From: Desulfocapsa sulfexigens
Lineage (GTDB): Bacteria > Desulfobacterota > Desulfobulbia > Desulfobulbales > Desulfocapsaceae
NCBI GenBank assembly: GCA_020721165.1
Contig: DYNG01000009.1
Span: 6,048 to 12,443 of the forward strand
Reading direction: 5' to 3'
Length of the DNA stretch: 6,396 nt
The first letter of the stretch is position 1; every line of letters begins with the position of its first letter. Below the pieces are notes generated by a model, which did not search any database, had not been told where the DNA came from, and saw nothing but the letters and a program-made list of their open reading frames with translations. Both the position numbers and the translations under genes were made by a program. Of the stretch, positions 1 through 6,283 are shown one piece after another.

Positions 1-1080
1 TATCTGATTGCCAAAATGCTGACCGCCATTCGCGAGCAAAACACCGTCTTTGCCGTTCAGCTCCGGGTCATCCTTCAATATTATATCCAGGAATATCCAC
101 AGCTGGTCGGAGAGGTGGATAAGATCAGAATCAAAATGATGATGTCAGAATATGGTATCATCCCCCTTGATCAATTCGTCAGCACCGGTTTCCAGCAATG
201 GAGGTCCGATGGCAAACTCAGCAGTCTGTCCATTTTCCAAGGCGATGACGACGGCGGTCAATCTTTCCATTCCAATTGTCAATATTTGATGGCTCATGGC
301 TACCGGCCTCGTGTTTCCACATCCTTTTCCCTGCCCGGCGCCAACGCTGGGGCCGCCAGTATCAAGGGACTGCTGGGGTCTCCCTCGCAGAATCTCAGCC
401 AGATTCATGCGGTGCAGAGTCGCTATCCCGTCGTGCTGGACTGGGTCAAGCAGATCAATGGCATTGAGGTTTCCCATTCGGTGGAGGTGTATCACAATGC
501 GGCCCTGCAACAGGAGCTACTCCGGCAGTTTCTCACCGGCGGTCATGAGATGTTTGCCCAGCGCGGTCACAGCTATTGGCGCAAAGAGCAACTGCTCGAC
601 CCCTTGCAGGAACTGATGAAAAATCAGGCGATCTCTGAGGCGGATCTGGTCAACAAGCAACGATTCTTGAGCCTGGGTTCCTGCGGCGGTATTCGCGCCT
701 ATTCGGAACTGGCTACCTTTTTTCATAACAAGGTTGATATCCTGGCCACCGTCGGCACCGGCAAGGCCATCATCAACGATCCCTACAACCAGTTGCTCTT
801 CGAGCTGGTCGCCTCCCGGGGCAATGGTTTAAGCTGGAAAGCAGTCAGTGATCAGGCCGCGATTATCTTCAAGCACGGAATGGGGGAAGAGTATCTGCAA
901 CCAGGCTCATTGCCGGCCATTCTCCACAAGATTATGGATCAGAAACAGATTGAGAAAAAACAGGGGGCGGCGCAGACCAATCCGGAAAGGCAGGCCCGTC
1001 CAACCAGCGGCCAGCCTGCGCCGAATGCTTCGTCGCAAGCCCTGCCAGTACGACAATCATCCGCAAATGACCGTTACTGA
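1..1080 (+). CDS. Uncharacterised protein with caspase-clan-like His/Cys dyad, 5' end outside window
   Basis: The reading frame is open from the first base (Tyr-Leu-Ile-Ala-Lys before the ATG at 16), so the true start is probably upstream and this is a C-terminal fragment of at least 359 residues. Numbering from the ATG at 16, an acidic turn GDDDGG lies at 76-81, RGHSY has His185, and LGSCGG has Cys223, followed by GTGKAIINDP. A His after a hydrophobic strand and, about 40 residues later, a Cys after a strand ending in a small-residue motif is the arrangement of caspase-fold (clan CD) peptidases. I recall similar RGHSYH...LGSCGG...NDP proteins of unknown function, mainly in Bacteroidetes, but could not check this. 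No signal peptide or membrane helix is visible in the part present. The last 40 or so residues are a Gln/Ala/Pro/Ser-rich, probably disordered tail. The stop lies 2 bases before holA, so the two are probably co-transcribed. The gene is real with high confidence; the protease fold is inference. Confidence 0.85.
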   Translation, partial: YLIAKMLTAIREQNTVFAVQLRVILQYYIQEYPQLVGEVDKIRIKMMMSEYGIIPLDQFVSTGFQQWRSDGKLSSLSIFQGDDDGGQSFHSNCQYLMAHGYRPRVSTSFSLPGANAGAASIKGLLGSPSQNLSQIHAVQSRYPVVLDWVKQINGIEVSHSVEVYHNAALQQELLRQFLTGGHEMFAQRGHSYWRKEQLLDPLQELMKNQAISEADLVNKQRFLSLGSCGGIRAYSELATFFHNKVDILATVGTGKAIINDPYNQLLFELVASRGNGLSWKAVSDQAAIIFKHGMGEEYLQPGSLPAILHKIMDQKQIEKKQGAAQTNPERQARPTSGQPAPNASSQALPVRQSSANDRY

Positions 1081-1082
1081 TC

Positions 1083-2507
1083 ATGCCTCTGATTCATCGG
1101 GCGGAACTGGCAAAATGGCTGGCCAGCGGAGGAGTTGAGCAGGGACCGCCCATTTTTCTCTTCTTCGGAGAACGATACCTCTGCCGCGAAGCCGAGGAGA
1201 AGGTGGAACAGGCCCTCCTCGGAACACCAGCAGACCAGGAGGCCTCTGGCAGAAAAGTGGGTGCCGTTCCAACCGGCGTGGTGCATCCCATTGATGGCGA
1301 CCAGGAAGATATGAGCCGCACCCTCGGGCAGGTCATGAGCTTCAGCCTCCTGCCGGGCCGCCAGATCTACCGGGTCACTGACACCCGTCTGTTCGACTCC
1401 AAGGCGGTGGCCAGCAAGATCTGGGAGAAGGCGCTGGCCGCTCACTCTTCCGGGCAGAACGATTCAGCCCGCCAGCATCTCGGCAAACTGATGGCGCTGG
1501 CCCGGCTTGAAGACGGTGAATCACTGGCGGATCTGGGCGCGGAACAGTGGCGGGAACTCCTCGATTTTGCCAGGCCAACCGGCGATCTGAGCTGGATCAA
1601 TACCCTGCTGGCAGAACGACCAAATCCACAATCCAAGAACAAGGGCAGAGGGGCGTCCGGTGAGGGGGCGACCAGTATAGCGGAGCGCTACCTGGCGGCG
1701 CTGGAAAAAGGGTTGCCAGCCTCGAATTTCCTGCTGCTCAGCGCTGAAAATCCTGATAAACGAAAGGCCCTCTTTCTGTTTATCAAAAAACAGGGCCTGA
1801 TTGTTGACTGTTCGGTGGACACCAAAAGCAGCTCGGCAGTCGCAAAAAAGGTCCAAAAAGAAGTCCTGCTGGAACTGGTCAAAACGACATTGGCCTCCCT
1901 CCAGAAATCCATGGAGCCAAGGGTGGTGGAAATGCTCTGCGAACGGGTGGGCTTTCATCCGGTGGCGGTCGTCATGGAACTGGAAAAGCTGGCCCTCTTC
2001 AGCGAAGACCGTCCTCAGATAACGGCGGCTGATATTGAACTGATGACCGGGCGAACCCGCGAGGACGCCCTCTTTGAGCTGACCGAGGCCTTCGGCAACC
2101 GGCAGGTGGCGGCATCCCTGGTTATTCTGGGCCGCCTGCGGGAAAATGGCATCCATATCCTTGCCATTCTCGCCACCATGCGTAATTATATCCGTAAGCT
2201 GCTTCTTTTTCGCTCCATGCAGTTACAGGCCCGGTCACCCTGGCAACGAGGAATGTCGGCTGATGCCTTTCAAAAAAACTGTCTGCCGCGTTTCAAAGAG
2301 GATTGGGCCGAGGTGGAAGCCCTGAATGCCCATCCCTTTGCCGTGTACAAAGGCTTTCAGAAGGCCGAAGAATTTTCCTGCCAGGGCTTGAAGGAGTGGC
2401 TGTCGCTACTGTTACACGCTGAATATCGGCTCAAGGGCTCCGACCTGCCCCCGCCCATAATCCTGGAAGAGCTATTTTTTTCTCTGTTTGCCAGCAAAAA
2501 ACCATGA
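1083..2507 (+). CDS. holA: DNA polymerase III subunit delta
   Basis: Delta opens the beta sliding clamp and is part of the clamp loader that places beta on primed DNA. The 474-residue product begins with a delta-type N-terminus (IFLFFGERYLCREAEEKV). At 217-227 it has LLLSAENPDKR, followed by a Lys-rich stretch, and MELEKLALF at 298-306, followed by ITAADIELMTGRTREDALFEL. These are typical of the delta AAA+-like and collar domains. As expected for delta, there is no Walker A motif. Usual length is about 340 residues. The excess is mainly between about 105 and 215, a hydrophilic segment including a QSKNKGRGASGEGA linker, with a smaller insertion near 47-62. The ATG at 1083 is chosen because an in-frame stop lies at 1068-1070 and no other ATG precedes the conserved N-terminus. 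No clear Shine-Dalgarno is present, so translation may be coupled to the upstream gene, which ends 2 bases earlier. The stop overlaps a small ATG frame leading to clpS. Confidence 0.9.
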   Translation: MPLIHRAELAKWLASGGVEQGPPIFLFFGERYLCREAEEKVEQALLGTPADQEASGRKVGAVPTGVVHPIDGDQEDMSRTLGQVMSFSLLPGRQIYRVTDTRLFDSKAVASKIWEKALAAHSSGQNDSARQHLGKLMALARLEDGESLADLGAEQWRELLDFARPTGDLSWINTLLAERPNPQSKNKGRGASGEGATSIAERYLAALEKGLPASNFLLLSAENPDKRKALFLFIKKQGLIVDCSVDTKSSSAVAKKVQKEVLLELVKTTLASLQKSMEPRVVEMLCERVGFHPVAVVMELEKLALFSEDRPQITAADIELMTGRTREDALFELTEAFGNRQVAASLVILGRLRENGIHILAILATMRNYIRKLLLFRSMQLQARSPWQRGMSADAFQKNCLPRFKEDWAEVEALNAHPFAVYKGFQKAEEFSCQGLKEWLSLLLHAEYRLKGSDLPPPIILEELFFSLFASKKP

Positions 2508-2548
2508 AACCGCCGCCCTTTGGCCCCCAACCGCAATCCCTGTTATGA
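2504..2548 (+). CDS. Possible 14-codon bridging ORF between holA and clpS
   Basis: A short frame encodes MKPPPFGPQPQSLL. Its ATG overlaps the holA stop as ATGA (2504-2507), and its own TGA overlaps the clpS ATG, again as ATGA (2545-2548). Such overlaps allow a terminating ribosome to reinitiate, so the frame could carry ribosomes from holA to clpS, which has no visible Shine-Dalgarno. The peptide contains a Pro-Pro-Pro run, which in known systems slows ribosomes and needs EF-P. There is no ribosome binding site of its own and nothing shows the peptide is functional. The arrangement is seen directly; the role is inference and chance is possible. Confidence 0.3.
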   Translation: MKPPPFGPQPQSLL

Positions 2549-2859
2549 GCGAAACCAGAGACGAACAGCAGCACGGCACAGCGATCCGCGACCGGGAAGA
2601 GATTCACGAACCTTCACTGTATAAGGTTCTCCTCCACAACGACGACTACACCTCCATGGAGTTTGTGGTGGCCATTCTCGAAAGGATCTTCGGCAAATCA
2701 ACCTCCCGGGCCACCACCATCATGCTGGCCGTGCATCAGAAAGGGCTTGGGGTGGCCGGGGTCTATACCCGGGAAATTTGCGAAACCAAGATTGAACAGG
2801 TGCATCATCAGGCCCGTAACAATAGTTTTCCCCTGCGCTGTTCCATGGAAAGGATTTAG
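2545..2859 (+). CDS. clpS: ClpS, N-degron adaptor for ClpAP
   Basis: ClpS binds proteins with destabilising N-terminal residues (Leu, Phe, Tyr, Trp) and hands them to the ClpA N-domain for unfolding and degradation by ClpP in the cytoplasm. The 104-residue product matches the family length. After a hydrophilic, flexible N-terminal extension (about 1-22) comes the folded domain, starting PSLYKVLLHNDDYT. The N-degron pocket residues are present: Asn32, Asp33, Asp34, the gatekeeper-type Met38, and His64 in AVHQKG. GVYTREICETK and the PLRCSMERI end also fit. A TTG at 2488 would extend the frame by 19 residues, but it would overlap holA and exceed the usual length, so the ATG at 2545 is preferred. 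No good Shine-Dalgarno precedes it. That ATG overlaps the stop of a 14-codon frame, suggesting translational coupling to holA. clpA follows after 103 bases, the standard partner arrangement. Confidence 0.95.
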   Translation: MSETRDEQQHGTAIRDREEIHEPSLYKVLLHNDDYTSMEFVVAILERIFGKSTSRATTIMLAVHQKGLGVAGVYTREICETKIEQVHHQARNNSFPLRCSMERI

Positions 2860-2905
2860 CGCTTGAGGGACTCGTTGTCTGTTTCTTGCAACTATTTTTG
2901 TGCAG

Positions 2906-2935
2906 ATGCCTATTTCGTTCATCGGGGTTAGGCAT
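2906..2935. repeat. Small inverted repeat in the clpS-clpA gap
   Basis: ATGCCTA (2906-2912) and TAGGCAT (2929-2935) are perfect 7-base complements around a 16-base loop, 27 bases before the clpA ATG. There is no T-run, so it is not a convincing terminator. It could be an mRNA hairpin or an operator for separate control of clpA, or chance. The 103-base gap (2860-2962) shows no promoter I would defend; TTGCAA at 2886-2891 lacks a good -10 partner. Confidence 0.25.
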
Positions 2936-2962
2936 AAAGATATTCCCCAATCGGTAAAAAAA

Positions 2963-5269
2963 ATGTTGAGCAAACCCTTAGAAATGGCCCTCATCAGGGC
3001 GATCCGCGAGGCCAGATCCTACCGCCACGAATTTGTCACCCTGGAGCACATGCTCTATGGCCTGCTCCATGATGAACTCAGCGGCCACATTATCAGCCAG
3101 TGCGGCGGCTCCGTTGACCATCTGAAACAACGGTTGGAGTCGTTTTTTGTCAGTGAACTCCCCATTCTCGACACTGCCCGCCTCTCCGAACCCGCCCAGA
3201 CCCTGGCCTTCAATCGGGTTTTGCAACGGGCGGTGGCCCATGTCCAGAGTTGCGGCAAGACTGAAGTGGACAGCGGCGATGTGCTGGCCGCCCTGTTTTC
3301 CGAGGCCGAATCCCATGCCGTCTATTTTCTGGGCACGGAGGGCATCGGGCGTCTGGCGGTGATTGAATACATCTCCCACGGTCTGCCCGCCGAAGGCCTG
3401 CAAAAAGAGCCTCTGCCACGACCTCCGGCGGGGGCGGAGGACGAACCAGCCAGCCGGGAGCAGGAAAAAGACGCCAAAATACTCCAGGAGTTCACGGTCA
3501 ATCTTAACCGGCAGGCCGCCGAAGGGCTGCTTGATCCCCTCATTGGCCGTCGCCAGGAGATTAACCGGATGATGCAGGTGTTATGCCGCCGCAAGAAAAA
3601 CAATCCCCTGCTGGTCGGCGAACCCGGGGTTGGCAAAACCGCCATCGCCGAAGGTCTGGCCCTGCTCATCCATGAGGACGGCTGTAGCCGCGCCGCTGGC
3701 GGCAAGGCTCTGGCCCCTGACATTTTGCAGGGATGTGAAATTCACCTCCTGGATATGGGCGCTCTGGTGGCCGGCACCAAATATCGGGGTGACTTTGAAA
3801 AACGGATCAAGGGTGTTATCGAGGCCGTGGAGCGCAAAAAAAACGCCATTCTTTTTATTGATGAAATCCATACCATTGTCGGGGCCGGCGCCACCAGCGG
3901 CGGCTCTCTGGACGCCTCCAATCTGCTCAAGCCCGCCCTCCAGTCGGGACGACTGCGCTGCATCGGCTCCACCACCCATGAAGAATACAAAAATGAGATT
4001 GAAAAAGACCGGGCCCTGTCCCGCCGCTTCCAGAAGATTGTGGTGGAAGAGCCCAGCGTGGAAGAGACCCGTTTGATTTTACAGGGATTGCAGGGCCGAT
4101 ACGAACAGCATCACCAGATTCACTATTCGGGCGCGGCCATTAAGGCGACCGCCGAGCTGGCCGACCGCCATATCAACGACCGTTTTCTGCCGGACAAGGC
4201 CATTGATGTCCTCGACGAGGTCGGCTCCTCTTTCCGCCTGGCCGGTAAAAAGGGGCGAACCGTGATGGCGCGGGATGTGGAGGCCGTGGTCTCGCGCATG
4301 GCCAGGGTGCCAGCCAAAAACGGGCGCGCCAGTGACACTGATCGTCTCAAGGAGTTGGCTGTCACGATGAAGGGCGTGATTTACGGGCAGGATGCCGCCA
4401 TTGATACGGTCGTGGCGGCTGTCAAACGGGGCCGGGCCGGATTGGGTCATCCCCAGTCACCCACCGGCTGCTTCCTCTTTGCCGGCCCCACCGGGGTGGG
4501 TAAAACCGAGGTTGCCCGCCAGTTGGCGCAATCCCTGGCCATCCATTTTGAACGGTTTGACATGAGTGAATATATGGAAAAACACGCCGTGGCCCGCCTG
4601 ATCGGGGCCCCGCCCGGCTATGTGGGCTTTGACCAGGGCGGCCTGCTCACCGAGGCCATCCGCAAACACCCCCACACCGTGCTGCTTCTGGATGAGATTG
4701 AAAAGGCCCATGCCGATATCTTCTCCATCCTCCTGCAAGTGATGGATCATGCCACCCTCACCGACAATTCGGGGCGCAAGGCCGATTTTCGCCATGTCAT
4801 CGTCATCATGACCACCAATGCCGGGGCCCGGGAGATGAGTTCCGGCCCCATCGGCTTTGTCACCGACAAGAAAGGGCGGGATCAAAAGGCCATCAAGAAT
4901 CTGTTTTCCCCCGAGTTCCGCAACCGGCTTGATGCCACCATCTCCTTTGCCCCCTTAACCATGAATTCCATGGAAAAGGTGGTGGACAAGATGATAGGCG
5001 AACTGGAAGGGCAACTCGCCGAAAGAAAAGTTGCCATTACCCTCAGTCCCTCCGCCCGCGCCTCTCTGGCCACCAGGGGCTATAGCCCCGATTACGGGGC
5101 CAGACCGCTGCGGCGCCTGATTATGACCGAAATCAGCGATGTCCTGACCGATGAAATTCTCTTTGGCGCCTTAACCCGTGGCGGTGAAGCCACCATTGAT
5201 TGTCACGATAACCAGCTCTCGTTTGCCTACTCGGCAAAAAACAAATCTACAGGAGACTCCCATGCATGA
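2963..5269 (+). CDS. clpA: ClpA, ATP-dependent unfoldase of the ClpAP protease
   Basis: ClpA is a hexameric double-ring AAA+ ATPase that unfolds substrates and threads them into ClpP. The 768 residues (E. coli: 758) align throughout with ClpA. The N-domain, about 1-145, starts MLSKPLEMALIRAI and is the ClpS docking domain. The first ATPase domain has Walker A GEPGVGKT (Lys225), Walker B ILFIDE (Glu301) and the Arg pair R354/R355. The second has Walker A GPTGVGKT (Lys514), Walker B LLLDE (Glu578), FRNRLD near 652-657 and a GARPLRR sensor-2 motif. The ClpP-docking loop tripeptide reads Ile630-Gly-Phe instead of the usual Ile-Gly-Leu. A stretch of about 10 extra residues (around 242-252, DGCSRAAGGK) sits between Walker A and B of the first ring. 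The GTG at 2900 or ATG at 2906 would add about 20 residues absent from relatives, so the ATG at 2963 is preferred, although its Shine-Dalgarno is weak. It lies behind clpS and overlaps the DedA gene by 8 bases. Confidence 0.97.
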   Translation: MLSKPLEMALIRAIREARSYRHEFVTLEHMLYGLLHDELSGHIISQCGGSVDHLKQRLESFFVSELPILDTARLSEPAQTLAFNRVLQRAVAHVQSCGKTEVDSGDVLAALFSEAESHAVYFLGTEGIGRLAVIEYISHGLPAEGLQKEPLPRPPAGAEDEPASREQEKDAKILQEFTVNLNRQAAEGLLDPLIGRRQEINRMMQVLCRRKKNNPLLVGEPGVGKTAIAEGLALLIHEDGCSRAAGGKALAPDILQGCEIHLLDMGALVAGTKYRGDFEKRIKGVIEAVERKKNAILFIDEIHTIVGAGATSGGSLDASNLLKPALQSGRLRCIGSTTHEEYKNEIEKDRALSRRFQKIVVEEPSVEETRLILQGLQGRYEQHHQIHYSGAAIKATAELADRHINDRFLPDKAIDVLDEVGSSFRLAGKKGRTVMARDVEAVVSRMARVPAKNGRASDTDRLKELAVTMKGVIYGQDAAIDTVVAAVKRGRAGLGHPQSPTGCFLFAGPTGVGKTEVARQLAQSLAIHFERFDMSEYMEKHAVARLIGAPPGYVGFDQGGLLTEAIRKHPHTVLLLDEIEKAHADIFSILLQVMDHATLTDNSGRKADFRHVIVIMTTNAGAREMSSGPIGFVTDKKGRDQKAIKNLFSPEFRNRLDATISFAPLTMNSMEKVVDKMIGELEGQLAERKVAITLSPSARASLATRGYSPDYGARPLRRLIMTEISDVLTDEILFGALTRGGEATIDCHDNQLSFAYSAKNKSTGDSHA
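5251..5255 (+). promoter_or_regulatory. Ribosome binding site of the DedA-family gene
   Basis: AGGAG lies six bases before the ATG at 5262, inside the last codons of clpA. It is the best Shine-Dalgarno in the window. It fixes the DedA start at 5262, even though the frame is open further upstream within clpA. Confidence 0.8.
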
Positions 5270-5873
5270 GATGATGAACTGGCTGGTGGAGAGCATCGGC
5301 GCCATGGGTTATCCCGGGATCTTTTTATTGATGGCCATGGAAAGCTCGGTCATCCCCATCCCCAGCGAAATTGTCATGCCCCCCGCCGGCTATCTGGCCC
5401 AATCCGGCCAGATGAATGTCTGGCTGGCCATTCTCTGCGGCACATTTGGCAGTCTGTTCGGGGCCTATGCCAACTATTTTGCCGCCCACTATCTGGGACG
5501 GCCCCTGATCCTGAAATATGGCCGATTTGTCTGGATCAGCGAAGAAAAATTTATGCGGGTCGAGTCATTTTTCCTCCGGCATGGCGAGATTTCCACCTTT
5601 ATTGGCCGACTGCTGCCGGTGGTGCGCCACCTCATCTCCCTGCCGGCAGGGTTGGCAGGGATGAATCATTGGAAATTTTCCCTTTACACCCTGCTGGGGG
5701 CTGGCATCTGGGTGACTATCCTCACCTGGATCGGTTATTTTATCGGTCAGAATCAGGAGTTGATCCTCAAGTATTCCCATCAGGCCCTCTACGGCGTGAT
5801 CGCGGCCTCCGCCCTGCTGATTGCCGTGTACATGAAGCTCCAGTCCCGGCGGGCAAAACAGAAAGAGCAATGA
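5262..5873 (+). CDS. DedA-family (VTT/SNARE-associated) inner-membrane protein
   Basis: DedA proteins are integral membrane proteins implicated in membrane homeostasis and proton-coupled transport; some members flip polyprenyl-phosphate or phospholipids. The 203-residue product is a normal family length. The N-terminal re-entrant/membrane segment carries the conserved acidic and proline motif ESSVIPIPSEIVMPPAGYLA (Glu27, Pro32, Glu36). Further hydrophobic stretches lie at about 52-75, 138-161 and 176-193. The signature GRLLPVVRHLISLPAGLAGM contains Arg116, Pro119 and Arg122, corresponding to the arginines essential in E. coli YqjA/YghB. The C-terminus is short and basic (SRRAKQKEQ), likely cytoplasmic. 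The start is set by the AGGAG site and overlaps the clpA end by 8 bases, so it is almost certainly co-transcribed with clpA. The specific substrate and subfamily cannot be told from sequence alone. Confidence 0.93.
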   Translation: MHEMMNWLVESIGAMGYPGIFLLMAMESSVIPIPSEIVMPPAGYLAQSGQMNVWLAILCGTFGSLFGAYANYFAAHYLGRPLILKYGRFVWISEEKFMRVESFFLRHGEISTFIGRLLPVVRHLISLPAGLAGMNHWKFSLYTLLGAGIWVTILTWIGYFIGQNQELILKYSHQALYGVIAASALLIAVYMKLQSRRAKQKEQ

Positions 5874-5881
5874 TGTCCGGC

Positions 5882-5890
5882 GCAAAGACC
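5882..5890. repeat. Target-site duplication, left copy
   Basis: GCAAAGACC directly abuts the left end (CTGATCTT) of the 5891-6254 element. An identical 9-mer abuts the right end at 6255-6263. Neighbouring bases differ on both sides, so the duplication is exactly 9 bp. Confidence 0.8.
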
Positions 5891-5923
5891 CTGATCTTGA
5901 TCCACACTTGACACCGGGGGCAT
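5891..5923 (+). repeat. Left terminal inverted repeat of the element
   Basis: Begins CTGATCTTGATCCACACTTG and continues ACACCGGGGGCAT. It matches the reverse complement of 6222-6254 at 29 of 33 positions. Confidence 0.8.
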
Positions 5924-5964
5924 GGTAAAAATCCTATTTCACAGGAACTTTGATGGCCTCGCAA

Positions 5965-6080
5965 AACGACAAAAACGCACCCGTTTCGTCATTCCCACGA
6001 AGGCGGGAATCCAGTGTTTTCAGCAGGATACGAGATTCTGGATACCCACATTCGCGGGCATGACGACTATTTTCGTCGTT
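5965..6080. repeat. GTCATTCCC-type palindromic dispersed repeat nested in the element
   Basis: The core arms are 28 bases each, 5987-6014 and 6038-6065. The left begins CGTCATTCCC and ends GGGAATCCAG; the right is its reverse complement with 5 mismatches, around a 23-base spacer. Shorter outer arms, AACGACAAAAA (5965-5975) and TTTTCGTCGTT (6070-6080), pair at 10 of 11 positions. The left arm is itself palindromic (ATTCCC...GGGAAT), recalling the dRS3-like ATTCCC(N8)GGGAAT repeats known from Neisseria and similar units common in proteobacterial intergenic DNA. The preceding stretch (about 5948-5975, TTTGATGGCCTCGCAAAACG) looks like the usual extension of such repeats; that is from memory. The right arm is more diverged, suggesting an old copy. 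Confidence 0.7.
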
Positions 6081-6099
6081 ATCATCGTTTGTGAACATA

Positions 6100-6177
6100 G
6101 AATGTCGAATAAAGAATATCGAATGTCAAAGTGAAAAACACCTCATTCTGCAGTTCCCTGTTCGATATTCGATATTT
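6100..6177. repeat. GAATGTC/GAATATC repeat cluster forming a hairpin
   Basis: Heptamers GAATGTC (6100-6106), GAATATC (6114-6120) and GAATGTC (6121-6127) occur on the + strand. Their complements GATATTC (6164-6170) and GATATTT (6171-6177) follow. The 6114-6127 segment pairs with 6164-6177 at 12 of 14 positions, plus a G-U pair in RNA, around a 36-base loop. Similar TTCGATATTCGATATT units are, from memory, frequent between genes in Desulfobacterota. The stretch lacks coding features. Function is unknown; a small palindromic repeat or an RNA hairpin is possible. Confidence 0.55.
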
Positions 6178-6221
6178 AACGATTTTAGACAGTTAGCAGT
6201 CATCCTTACCTGCATTAAGAA

Positions 6222-6254
6222 ATACCCTCGGTGTCAAGTGTGGGTAAAGATCAG
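6222..6254 (-). repeat. Right terminal inverted repeat of the element
   Basis: Read on the - strand it begins CTGATCTTTACCCACACTTG, mirroring the left end with 4 mismatches in 33 bases. It stops exactly where the right copy of the 9-bp duplication begins. Confidence 0.8.
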
Positions 6255-6263
6255 GCAAAGACC
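6255..6263. repeat. Target-site duplication, right copy
   Basis: GCAAAGACC, identical to 5882-5890, lies immediately after the right inverted repeat and immediately before the presumed ribosome binding region of the Fsr-like gene. Confidence 0.8.
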
Positions 6264-6270
6264 AGAGGGA
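6264..6270 (+). promoter_or_regulatory. Possible ribosome binding site of the Fsr-like gene
   Basis: AGAGGGA is purine-rich and resembles a Shine-Dalgarno, but lies 13 bases before the ATG at 6284, longer than ideal. No better site is visible. It lies just outside the inserted element, so the start region itself is intact. Confidence 0.4.
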
Positions 6271-6283
6271 AAAATCAATCTCC

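Larger units (their letters stand above)
5891..6254. mobile_element. 364-bp MITE-like element with terminal inverted repeats and 9-bp target duplication
   Basis: The left end (5891-5923) and right end (6222-6254, read in reverse complement) are 33-base inverted repeats with 4 mismatches. Both begin CTGATCTT and share the core CCACACTTGACACCG. Perfect 9-bp direct repeats flank the ends, the mark of transposition. No transposase or convincing reading frame lies inside, so the element is non-autonomous. The CTGA start and 9-bp duplication resemble IS4-family elements such as IS50 (end CTGACTCTTATACACAAGT) and IS10. Assignment to that family is inference. The interior is more AT-rich than the genes and contains two other palindromic repeat units. 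It stands between the DedA gene and the Fsr-like gene. Confidence 0.75.

Noticed and set aside
1521..2156. Long - strand reading frame of 211 codons opposite holA
   Set aside because: It is antisense to a clearly recognised gene, has no recognisable motif, and is explained by codon bias in the + strand gene.
2900..2962. Alternative upstream starts for clpA (GTG 2900, ATG 2906)
   Set aside because: They have no Shine-Dalgarno and add about 20 residues before the conserved ClpA N-terminus.
3322..3723. - strand frame of 133 codons opposite clpA, and similar frames at 3581-3979 and 4457-4885
   Set aside because: All lie opposite highly conserved ClpA sequence and show low-complexity, Gly/Arg/Ser/Pro-rich products typical of shadow frames.
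5908..5913. Perfect TTGACA (-35-like) in the left end of the element, mirrored at the right end
   Set aside because: Both copies point into the element and neither has an acceptable -10 at 16-18 bases. The hexamer is simply part of the conserved terminal repeat.
5987..6065. Strong palindrome considered as a transcription terminator after the DedA gene
   Set aside because: There is no T-run after the right arm, the spacer is long, and the arms match a dispersed repeat type better. A secondary effect on transcription remains possible.
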